From Labilithrix sp. (GTDB lineage: Bacteria > Myxococcota_A > Polyangia > Polyangiales > Polyangiaceae), in NCBI GenBank assembly GCA_019637225.1, contig JAHBWC010000020.1:1-64000 (forward strand): a stretch of 64,000 nt of DNA, read 5' to 3'. Numbering within the stretch: position 1 is the stretch's first letter; each line of letters begins with the position of its first letter. Below are positions 43,973 to 53,600 of this stretch, piece after piece. Both the position numbers and the translations under genes were made by a program. The notes under the pieces are model-generated. The model was not told the DNA's origin and did no database searches. It was given only the letters and a program-made list of their open reading frames with translations.

Positions 43973-45331
43973 ATGCGTGCAACGTTCGTTCTGGCGCTCG
44001 TCGTCGCGACCTCGACGGTGTCGTGTGGCCGTGCTCCGTCGTCGACCACGGAGCCGGCCGCGCCGTCGAAGGCCGCGCAGAACCCGCCGGGGATGTCGCG
44101 GCTCGGCCACTTCAGCACGGCGGACGGGATGATCCATCTCGTCATCGACCGGACGGGCGACAAGGTGAAGATCCGCGTGGACGGATCGAGCGACATCATC
44201 GAGCTCACGCAGGATGAGGTCCGGTCTCGCCGAGGGGATCTCCTCGGGTACGCGTTCATCGCGCCCGACGGCGCGCGCATGCTCTTCATCGACACGGGCG
44301 GCGGGGTCAGCTTCGTGAAGGGCGCGACCGAGCATCGCTCCGGCGACGAGCTCCCGCTCGTCCGCGACGCCGACGCCGAGCCGCTCGGCGTCGCGACGGT
44401 GCGGGGCGCGCCGCCTGGGCCGAAGCCGCCGGAGAGGTCGCAGTCGGAGATCGTCGCGGAGGAGCTCGCGCAGATCTCGGTCGTGAAGCGGTTCCCGCAG
44501 TTCAAGCCCGAGGACGCGGGCGATCTCGCCAAGGTCACCGAGGCCTACAAGCTCGTCACCGCCGACATGCTGATGCACTGCACGGACGTGTGCGCGGCCT
44601 GGTACGCGCCGCACCCGCTGCCCGGCGGCAACGGCAAGGGCGGTCTCGGCTTCCAGCGCGACAAGGACCTGAGGCAGGGCCCCGCCACGGAGGCGGAGAA
44701 GAAGGCGCCCCTCGCGAAGTTCAACGCGTGGCTCCGGCCCGACTACGAGTTCGGCGACTGGACGCACCAGATCGTCAAGTCGTCCTGGCTGTCGATCTTC
44801 CAGCTCGAGTTCCGGCGCCTCCAGCCGAAGAGCCCGGTCGTCGTGTGGGACGTCGAGGGCACGGAGATCATCGTCGTGACGCCGGACGGCTCACGCTACT
44901 GGGACAGCCCGCTCGAGAACGGGGAGAAGCGAAACTTCGCCAAGGGGATTCCGCCGAGGGCGGAGTGGCCGGCGCCCATGCGCAACAACCTGCTCTTCCT
45001 CGAGCACGTGAAGGTGATGGGCGAGCGCGGCATCGTCGACAAGAAGCTGGCCGACGAGCTCGAGGGGATCCGGAAGAAGTGGAACGAGTGCGCGCAGAAG
45101 GTCTTCGTCCCCGCGCAGAAGGAGATCGAAGGCAACCTCACCGGCACGGCGCCCCACTACGCGGCGTCGAACCGGAACGATCTCGTGCGTCGGAAGTACA
45201 ACGACAAGGCGATGAAGGAGTGCGGCGGGAATCGGGCTGCGGCGATCCTCGTCGAGATCCTCGCGAAGCGAGACAAGGATCAGCGCGCGCTCTTCGAGCA
45301 GAACGCGGCTCGGCTCTCGACGTTGCGGTAG
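43973..45331 (+). CDS. Unknown large lipoprotein
   Basis: 452 residues. A signal peptide (MRATFVLALVVATSTVSC) has the lipobox TVSC with Cys18. Residues 35-125 are a beta-rich domain (GMIHLVIDRTGDKVKIRVDG, GYAFIAPDGARMLFIDTGGG). From 150 on it is helical with conserved-looking CTDVCAAWYAPHPLPGGNG, FEFGDWTHQIVKSSWLSIFQLEFRRL-like and KKWNECAQKVFVPAQ; three Cys pairs may be oxidised. No named family is recognised. GGGAGG is well placed for ATG 43973. It is probably envelope-located and monocistronic; it ends 8 bases from the convergent SEC-C gene. Confidence 0.72.
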   Translation: MRATFVLALVVATSTVSCGRAPSSTTEPAAPSKAAQNPPGMSRLGHFSTADGMIHLVIDRTGDKVKIRVDGSSDIIELTQDEVRSRRGDLLGYAFIAPDGARMLFIDTGGGVSFVKGATEHRSGDELPLVRDADAEPLGVATVRGAPPGPKPPERSQSEIVAEELAQISVVKRFPQFKPEDAGDLAKVTEAYKLVTADMLMHCTDVCAAWYAPHPLPGGNGKGGLGFQRDKDLRQGPATEAEKKAPLAKFNAWLRPDYEFGDWTHQIVKSSWLSIFQLEFRRLQPKSPVVVWDVEGTEIIVVTPDGSRYWDSPLENGEKRNFAKGIPPRAEWPAPMRNNLLFLEHVKVMGERGIVDKKLADELEGIRKKWNECAQKVFVPAQKEIEGNLTGTAPHYAASNRNDLVRRKYNDKAMKECGGNRAAAILVEILAKRDKDQRALFEQNAARLSTLR

Positions 45332-45339
45332 AGCGCCCG

Positions 45340-47406
<2,067 letters not shown>

Positions 47407-47510
47407 GGCGCGCGGAGCTTAGGCGATCTTCGTCGATGTTTCTCGTCGGTCGCCTCCCGGCGGCGTTTTCGTCGGGGGGCGCGCTCGAGCTCGCCTGCGC
47501 GCTCCGGCGG

Positions 47511-48968
47511 TCACGCGACCGGACGGCTCTCCATCCGCGCGCGCGACGCGAGCCAGCCCCCGCGCGCGTAGACGATCGCGTACACGATCGCGCTCACCAC
47601 GTTCGTCACCGCGACGCAGACGAAGAGCGTGCGGAGCGAGCCGCCGAGCGCGCCGACGACCACGAGGCAGATCGGGAGCTCGAACGCGAGGATGACGAGC
47701 GCGTCGACGGCGAACGTCGTGCGCGTGGCGCCTGCGCCGGCCATGGCGTTGCCGAGCACGATGCCGAGCCCGAGCGCGAAGTACGACGGCGCGACGACGT
47801 GGAGGTAGTCGAGCGCGATCATCACGGGCGGCGTCTGATCGTCGAAGACACGCAGGATCGCCTCGCCCCACTGGAAGATCGCCGCGACGAGCAGGACGTT
47901 GGTGACGACGTCGTACGCGCCGGCGAGCCAGCCGGACCGGCGCGCCCGGCGCTCCTCGCCCGCGCCGAGGTTCTGCCCGACGAACGTCTGGGCGGCGTTC
48001 CCCCAGCCCATCGCGACGAAGAGCGTCATCGTGTCGAGGCGGAAGACGAGCCCCATCGCCGTCGTCGCCGTCTGGTCCTCGGCCGTCGTGAAGAAGCGGG
48101 CGACGAGCGAGTTGACGAGCAGCATGGCCGAGATGCGGAGCACGAACTGCGCGCTCGACGGCCAGGCGATGTCGACGAGCTGCCTCATCTCGACGAGGCT
48201 CGGCCCTCGCTTGCCCTTCGGCGGGAAGACGTCGAAGCGTCGCGCGAGGATGATCACGTTCGGGAGCAAGACGACGCAGCGGGCGAGGATCGACGCCCAC
48301 GCGGCGCCGATCATGCCCATGCGCGGGATCCCGAGCGCGGACGCGAGGTCGGTCGACCAGCCGAGCCAGCCCGGCGCGGGGCCGGGGCCGAAGATGAAGA
48401 GGACCGCAAGGACGAGGTTCAGCGCGTTGCCTGCGACGAGGAGCGCGACGGGCGTCTTCGCCGAGCCGAGCGCGCGCTGGATGTTCGTGAGCTGGAGCAG
48501 GAAGTAGATCGAGAAGCTCCCGAGCATCGCGACGCGCAGGTACGACGTCGCGACCTCGGCGACGGCGCCCTTCGCGCCGATCAGGTCGTGCACGATCACG
48601 CCGGCGCCGAGGCCGCCGAAGACCCCGAGGACGACGCTGAGCGCGCCGATGAGGAGGATCGACTGCCACGCGGCGCGCTGGACGCCCTCGTGGTCCTCCG
48701 CCCCCTTGCGGTTCGAGATGAGGGCCGCGGCCGCCGTGGAGACGCCGAAGCTGACGATCGTGCCGAGCGCCGCGACCTGATCGCAGATGCCGATCGCCCC
48801 GACGGCGGCGCCGACTTCGTCCTTCGGGAGCTGCGCGATGAGGTAGGCGTCGACGAGGTTGAACGTCGTCTGGAGCGCCATTCCGACGGCGAGGGGCGTT
48901 CCGAACCGCGCGACCTCCCACGCGAGTGGGCCCTTCAGGATGCGGCTCTCGCTCTTGCCTTCCGCCAT
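47511..48968 (-). CDS. MATE-family multidrug/cation exporter
   Basis: 485 residues, 12 predicted membrane helices in two six-helix halves. The family features are visible: APMALQTTFNLVDAYLIAQL-like helix 1 (VDAYLIAQL), the GAIGICDQVAALGTIVSFGVSTAAAALI start of helix 2, and the halves divided near FDVFPPKGKRGP. The second half has GWGNAAQTFVGQNLGAGEERRARR, the MATE motif with the conserved Gln-Asn-Gly. It exchanges cationic compounds for H+ or Na+ across the inner membrane. It starts at ATG 48968; the 195-base region upstream holds a GCGGCG-GAGA-CGCCGC hairpin at 49020-49035 and separates it from the divergent DUF362 gene. Substrate unknown. Confidence 0.9.
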   Translation of the reverse strand: MAEGKSESRILKGPLAWEVARFGTPLAVGMALQTTFNLVDAYLIAQLPKDEVGAAVGAIGICDQVAALGTIVSFGVSTAAAALISNRKGAEDHEGVQRAAWQSILLIGALSVVLGVFGGLGAGVIVHDLIGAKGAVAEVATSYLRVAMLGSFSIYFLLQLTNIQRALGSAKTPVALLVAGNALNLVLAVLFIFGPGPAPGWLGWSTDLASALGIPRMGMIGAAWASILARCVVLLPNVIILARRFDVFPPKGKRGPSLVEMRQLVDIAWPSSAQFVLRISAMLLVNSLVARFFTTAEDQTATTAMGLVFRLDTMTLFVAMGWGNAAQTFVGQNLGAGEERRARRSGWLAGAYDVVTNVLLVAAIFQWGEAILRVFDDQTPPVMIALDYLHVVAPSYFALGLGIVLGNAMAGAGATRTTFAVDALVILAFELPICLVVVGALGGSLRTLFVCVAVTNVVSAIVYAIVYARGGWLASRARMESRPVA

Positions 48969-49164
48969 CGAAGGCGCCGTCTTTGCCAGGGTTTTCCGCG
49001 AAGGTCAAAGGAGGCAGGTGCGGCGGAGACGCCGCGCCGCGGCGCCGGGAGGGTCCAAGTGCGCGGAACTGGGGGCATGCGCCGCCCCGAGCGGGCTGGC
49101 TCGAGTATTTCCCTGAGGGCCCGCGGAGTTGCCTTGCCCCCACCGCACGGGCTAAGAGAATCCC

Positions 49165-50244
49165 ATGAGCGACAAGGACGGCAAGGACCGGCCCGGGGAG
49201 GGTCAGCCCTCGGACGCGGCTGCGGCGCCGACGCCGCTCGTCGTCCCGGCTTCGCCGATGTTCGAGCGGCCGTCGCGGCGCGACATGTTGAAGCGCGTCG
49301 GGCTCGCCGCCGGCGTGCTCACCGGCTCGGCGGTCCTCGGGCGCGCCGTGTGGGATCGCGGCGGCTTCGGCGTGGCCGCGGGGCAGGGCGCTCGGCAGGT
49401 GCGTGACTACCGCCTCCGCGAAGTGGCGCCCGAGCACGCCGAGCTCGCGATCGCGAAGGGCAAGGCCGGCGAGGCCGTGTCCGCCGACGCCCTCGTCCGT
49501 CGCGCCGTCGACGCGATGGGCGGGATCAAGCGCTTCGTCAGCCGCGGCGACGTCGTCGTCATCAAGCCGAACATCGGCTGGGACCGCATGCCGATCCACG
49601 CGGCGAACACCAACCCCGACGTCGTGGGCGCGGTCATCCAGCTCGCGATCGAGGCCGGCGCCAAGCGCGTCGTCGTCGCCGACGGCTCGTGCAACGATCC
49701 AAACCGCTGCTTCCAGCGCTCCGGCATCTGGCGGAAGGCGTACGCCCTCGGCGCCGAGGTCGTGCTCCCCGCGGCGCACCGCTTCCGCACGACGCGGATG
49801 AGGGGCGAAGTGCTCGACGAGTGGCCGATCTTCACGACGCTCGTCGACGCCGACAAGGTGATCAACGTCCCGGTCGCCAAGCACCACAACCTCGCCAAGT
49901 TCACGGCGGCGATGAAGAACTGGTACGGCGTCCTCGGCGGGCGGCGAAACCGGCTCCACCAGAACATCGACACGTCGATCGCCGATCTCGCGACCTTCAT
50001 GCGCCCGACGCTCGTCGTGGTCGACGCGATGCGCGTGCTCATGCGCAACGGCCCGCAGGGCGGCAACATCGACGACACGAAGGTGATGAACCAGGTGTTC
50101 GCCACCGTCGACCAGGTCGCCGCCGACGCCTACGGCGCGACCTTGATCGGCCAGCACCGCGACAACCTCCCGTACCTGAAGATGGGCCACGAGCGCGGCC
50201 TCGGGACGATGTACTGGGAGCAGCTCAGGGTGCGGGAGGTCTGA
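49165..50244 (+). CDS. DUF362 protein with Tat-like signal
   Basis: 359 residues. The N-terminus carries SRRDMLKRVGLAAGVLTGSAVLG, a twin-arginine-type signal or anchor (residues 38-60). The DUF362 domain follows: VVVIKPNIGWDRMPIHAANTNPDVVGAVIQLAIEAGAKRVVVADGS, FTTLVDADKVINVPVAKHHNLAKFTAAMKNWYG, and LVVVDAMRVLMRNGPQGG. DUF362 domains usually bind an iron-sulphur protein or are fused to ferredoxin domains; here the ferredoxin part is the next gene, one base after the stop. That tight pair suggests one redox complex at the membrane. Catalysed reaction unknown. ATG 49165 lies after a spacer with few signals. Confidence 0.88.
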   Translation: MSDKDGKDRPGEGQPSDAAAAPTPLVVPASPMFERPSRRDMLKRVGLAAGVLTGSAVLGRAVWDRGGFGVAAGQGARQVRDYRLREVAPEHAELAIAKGKAGEAVSADALVRRAVDAMGGIKRFVSRGDVVVIKPNIGWDRMPIHAANTNPDVVGAVIQLAIEAGAKRVVVADGSCNDPNRCFQRSGIWRKAYALGAEVVLPAAHRFRTTRMRGEVLDEWPIFTTLVDADKVINVPVAKHHNLAKFTAAMKNWYGVLGGRRNRLHQNIDTSIADLATFMRPTLVVVDAMRVLMRNGPQGGNIDDTKVMNQVFATVDQVAADAYGATLIGQHRDNLPYLKMGHERGLGTMYWEQLRVREV

Positions 50245-50245
50245 C

Positions 50246-52531
50246 ATGGCCGCGTCGCCGTCGCATTCCGGGGCCGCGCGTGGCTCGAGCGCGCCGGCGC
50301 ACGCGGGCATCGCGCTCGATCTGGGCGCGATCGAACGCGGTCACGCGCACGATCACGCGCCGGTCGAGCCGATCCCGTGGAAGACGGGGGACGTCGGCGT
50401 CGTCGCGCCGCTCGACGTCGACACGAGCTTCGTCCCGACGATCCCCGCGACCTACGGATTGAAGGTCCCGCCGGCGCCGGGCCCGGTCGCGGGTCCGCCT
50501 CCTGCGAAGAAGACGGGGTGCGGATCGTTGTGCGGCTGCGGCAGCGTCGCGGGTTCGGCGAAGGCGCCGGCTCCCGCGAAGAAGACGGGATGCGGATCGT
50601 CGTGCGGCTGCGGGAGCGCCGCCGCATCGGCGAAGGCGCCGGCTCCCGCGAAGGACGCCGCCGCGATGCGGCGGGCCGCGTCGAGCCGCATCGCCGAGCT
50701 CGCGAGCATCCTCGGCATCGGCACCCCGCGCGAGCGCGCCGGCGCTTCCCCGGACGCCGGCGCGCCGGCGAAGGGCGAGCCGCCGAAGGGAGCGTCGGGA
50801 GGCAAGAAGCCGCCGAAGAAGCTCCCCGGCTCGGGGATCCCCGCGCGGCGGAGCATCCGGATCCTCGTGTGGGTGAGGAGGGCCGCGCAGCTCGGCTTCT
50901 TCTCGCTCTTCATGTTCTTCCTGTTCCAGACGGGCTTCCGCGGAAACTTCGCCGCGAGCGCCGACACGCCCGTTCGCCTGCCGTACCCGGTCGAGGCGTT
51001 CCTCCTCGCCGATCCGTTCGTGACGGCGATGACCTTCGGCGCCACGCATCAGGTCTACCGCGGCCTCCTCTGGTCGGTCGGCCTGCTCGCGGTGACGCTC
51101 GTCTTCGGCCGCGTCTTCTGCGGATGGATCTGCCCGTTCGGCACGCTCCACCACTTCTTCGGCTGGCTCCTCCCGTCGCGGAAGGGGCGCGGCGCGTCGC
51201 GCGTCGAGGCGAACAAGACGCACGGCTACCAGCGCGCGAAGTACTACCTGATGTACGCGTTCCTCCTGGCGTCGCTCGCCGGGAGCGCGATCGGCGGGCT
51301 GTTCGATCCGATCTGCGTCGCCGTCCGCGCCATCGGCCTCGGCGTCATCCCCGGCGTGCAGTACATGGCCGGCCGCGCGCTCGGCGCGGCGCAGGACATC
51401 CCCGCGCGGCCTGTGCAGCACGCCGCCGACGGCGCGCAGGACGTGCTCGCCACCACCGTGTGGCAGTCGCACCAGTTCTACTTCCACCAGACGTGGCTCA
51501 TCGTCGCGCTGCTCGTCGCGATCCTCTTCTTGAACCGCTTCATCCCGCGGTTCTGGTGTCGCGTCCTCTGTCCGCTCGGCGCGTTCCTCGGCGTGTTCGC
51601 GCGCTTCGCCCTCTTCGGAATGGAGAAGGATCACGCGAAGTGCACCGACTGCAACCTGTGCCTCGTGAACTGCCAGGGCGCCGACAGCCCGCAGGGCGGC
51701 GTGAAGTGGCGGCAGGACGAGTGCCACATGTGCCTCAACTGCGAGAGCGCGTGCCCCGAGGACGTCATCAAGTTCCGGCTCCTGCCGAACCGGAAGAGCC
51801 GCATCGGCGTCCCCGATCTGCAGCGCCGCACGCTGCTCGCGACGGCGGCGGCGGGCGCGGCGTTCATCCCGGCGGCGCGCATCGCCGACTCGCTCGACGT
51901 CAACTACCACGCGAAGGTCATCCGCCCGCCGGGCGCCGTCGAGGAGCGCGCGTTCCTCGAGCGCTGCATTCGCTGCGCCGAGTGCATGAAGGTGTGCCCG
52001 AACAACGCCCTTCACCCGGCGATGTTCGAGTCCGGCGTCGAGGGGCTCTGGACGCCCATCCTCATCGCGCGCATCGGCTACTGCGAGCACTCGTGCGTTC
52101 TCTGCGGTCAGGTCTGCCCGACCGGCGCGATCCAGAAGATCACCGAGAAGGAGAAGCTCGGGCAGGGGATCCCGCCGGTCAAGATCGGCACCGCCTTCTA
52201 CGACCTCGGGCGCTGCCTCCCGTGGAGCATGGGCACGCCGTGCATCGTCTGCGAGGAGTTCTGCCCGACGTCGCCCAAGGCGATCTGGGTCGAAGAGGTC
52301 GAGGCGCCGATGCGCGACAGCAAGCCGGGCCCCGACGGGACCGAGCCGGCGATGCTGACCGTGAAGCTTCAGCGGCCGCACGTCGATCCGAGCCTCTGCA
52401 TCGGCTGCGGCGCCTGCGAGAAGGTCTGCCCGGTCCAGGACCAGCCGGCCGTCTACATCACGAGCGTCGGCGAGAGCCGCTCGAAGACGAACGTGATTCT
52501 GCTCGAGAACACGAACTACAACCAAGGCTGA
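50246..52531 (+). CDS. Polytopic 4Fe-4S protein of the NapH/MauN type with a ferredoxin C-terminus
   Basis: 761 residues, encoded one base after DUF362. The first 140 residues are low-complexity with two 24-residue repeats, each with a CGSxCGCG motif (Cys 92/96/98 and 116/120/122), which could bind metal. Four or five membrane helices follow (about 210-450) with two NapH-like CGWICPFGT and CRVLCPLGA motifs. The C-terminal half is a polyferredoxin: CTDCNLCLVNC, CHMCLNCESACP, CIRCAECMKVCP, CVLCGQVCP, CIVCEEFCP and CIGCGACEKVCP, that is up to about six cubane clusters. It also contains a twin-Arg-like RRTLLATAAAGAAF segment. It probably moves electrons from quinol to DUF362 or the periplasm. Product not defined. 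Confidence 0.88.
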   Translation: MAASPSHSGAARGSSAPAHAGIALDLGAIERGHAHDHAPVEPIPWKTGDVGVVAPLDVDTSFVPTIPATYGLKVPPAPGPVAGPPPAKKTGCGSLCGCGSVAGSAKAPAPAKKTGCGSSCGCGSAAASAKAPAPAKDAAAMRRAASSRIAELASILGIGTPRERAGASPDAGAPAKGEPPKGASGGKKPPKKLPGSGIPARRSIRILVWVRRAAQLGFFSLFMFFLFQTGFRGNFAASADTPVRLPYPVEAFLLADPFVTAMTFGATHQVYRGLLWSVGLLAVTLVFGRVFCGWICPFGTLHHFFGWLLPSRKGRGASRVEANKTHGYQRAKYYLMYAFLLASLAGSAIGGLFDPICVAVRAIGLGVIPGVQYMAGRALGAAQDIPARPVQHAADGAQDVLATTVWQSHQFYFHQTWLIVALLVAILFLNRFIPRFWCRVLCPLGAFLGVFARFALFGMEKDHAKCTDCNLCLVNCQGADSPQGGVKWRQDECHMCLNCESACPEDVIKFRLLPNRKSRIGVPDLQRRTLLATAAAGAAFIPAARIADSLDVNYHAKVIRPPGAVEERAFLERCIRCAECMKVCPNNALHPAMFESGVEGLWTPILIARIGYCEHSCVLCGQVCPTGAIQKITEKEKLGQGIPPVKIGTAFYDLGRCLPWSMGTPCIVCEEFCPTSPKAIWVEEVEAPMRDSKPGPDGTEPAMLTVKLQRPHVDPSLCIGCGACEKVCPVQDQPAVYITSVGESRSKTNVILLENTNYNQG

Positions 52532-52672
52532 GCGCGCTTCGTGCGGCGCGTGCGACGGAGATCTATTCGCGTGAGCGACTTCGCTCGTCGGCGCGGAACC
52601 GCGAGGACGCGACCCGAGCGAGCTTCGTGCAATCACGTAGGACGGGCGAAGAGTTCCACGGACGCGATGTCG
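52532..52672. other. Short spacer, lower G/C
   Basis: Between the polyferredoxin and the candidate immunity gene. Base composition drops from here to about 53,400, which fits foreign DNA. No gene seen. Confidence 0.4.
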
Positions 52673-53110
52673 TCATGTCGAACGAGTGCGCGAGAAGTAT
52701 CCTTTCGCTCCGAGCCCCACGGCCTCAAAGCGTTCGTGCGCTGGATCTCCGGACTCCTCCGGCAGAGCAGAACGCCAGAGATTCAAGTCAAGCGTTCGGA
52801 ACGTCGCCGTCGTTGGATACTCTGTGTCCGTTGTATCGACAGGGCCGAGGCGCGAGGCGGCCGCAATCGCCTGCCGCGCATCCACAGATAGGAGGTCTAC
52901 GCCACCGAGCCTCGCACCCACGCCGGCGACCAGAACGACTAGCTCGGCCTGCTGAATTGGCGAGTAGTGCACGTGCACGAGTCCCCGAATGAAGAAGTCC
53001 TTGACGTCGTCCGAACGCACAGGGTCTCCCAGCAGTTCGCAAACGCGAATGCGAGGCATGCCGAAGCGTACTTCGCCCACGCCGCTGTGGATCTGCAGCT
53101 CAAGGTCCAT
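52673..53110 (-). CDS. Candidate immunity protein next to a toxin remnant
   Basis: About 145 residues, no named family recognised. The N-terminus reads MDLELQIHSGVGEVRFGMPRIRVCELLGDPV, a pattern common to small cytoplasmic immunity-type proteins (strand, GxxRFGM, helix, LLGDP). Then FFIRGLVHVHYSPIQQAELVVLVAG and a Leu/Ala-rich end. The ATG at 53110 overlaps the toxin stop as TGATG; GTG codons at 53113 and 53116 are further start options. Lower G/C than the flanking genes. By position it would neutralise the upstream toxin tip; that is inferred from the usual toxin-then-immunity order and coupling. Confidence 0.6.
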   Translation of the reverse strand: MDLELQIHSGVGEVRFGMPRIRVCELLGDPVRSDDVKDFFIRGLVHVHYSPIQQAELVVLVAGVGARLGGVDLLSVDARQAIAAASRLGPVDTTDTEYPTTATFRTLDLNLWRSALPEESGDPAHERFEAVGLGAKGYFSRTRST

Positions 53111-53475
53111 CACCACTGTCCGCTCCAGAGGTACGAGAGCATCTCCGTGATCTGTCGGTCGTACTTGCCCGGAAACTGGCGTTGAACGTCAGCGATGTCC
53201 CGCGCAAGTGCATCCAGGAAGCGCCCTTCCTGAAGCATCGCAGCTGTCTCGGCTCGCCATGCTGCTCCCTGCGGCCCCCAGCTCCCGGTTGCCATGTGGT
53301 CGAGCTTGTCCATGAGAATGCCCGGCGCCTGATTGTACGACAACGGGTTCTTGTCCCACTTGTTCAGGGATCCCCACGCGGGCATATGGTGGACTTCACC
53401 TCCCGCGTTAGCAGACCGGACCGCGCGGTATGCGCGCCCCGCTCCAGAACGAAGTGGGCGATGCGAGCTCTGGAC
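53110..53475 (-). pseudogene. Start-less polymorphic toxin C-terminal tip (EVHHMP type)
   Basis: The frame is open from 53475 (after a TAG at 53478-53476) to the TGA at 53110 and reads [13 protein letters not shown], then [19 protein letters not shown] and on to DKLDHMATGSWGPQGAAW, ending near DVQRQFPGKYDRQITEMLSYL. EVHHMP followed by a D-H-x-x-T-x-S-W-like motif is the layout of His-rich nuclease-like toxin tips on Rhs, contact-dependent or other polymorphic toxins. No ATG, GTG or TTG precedes the EVHH core; the only ATG (53385) is inside it. There is no delivery domain, so it looks like a displaced module or decayed cassette. Nuclease activity is inferred. Confidence 0.65.
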
Positions 53476-53600
53476 CTACCCGAATCATGAGCGCGCTCGC
53501 GCCCCGTCCACCTCGCCCCCACCTCGTCGCGCTCTTCTTTCTCTTTACGCCGGCGCGGCGAGCCGACGATGATGATCGATCACGAATGGAGGCGCCCGGC

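Noticed and set aside
53110-53385. Intact 91-residue gene from the internal ATG
   Set aside because: The ATG lies inside the conserved EVHHMP core, so translation from it would lose EVHH; better treated as a start-less remnant.
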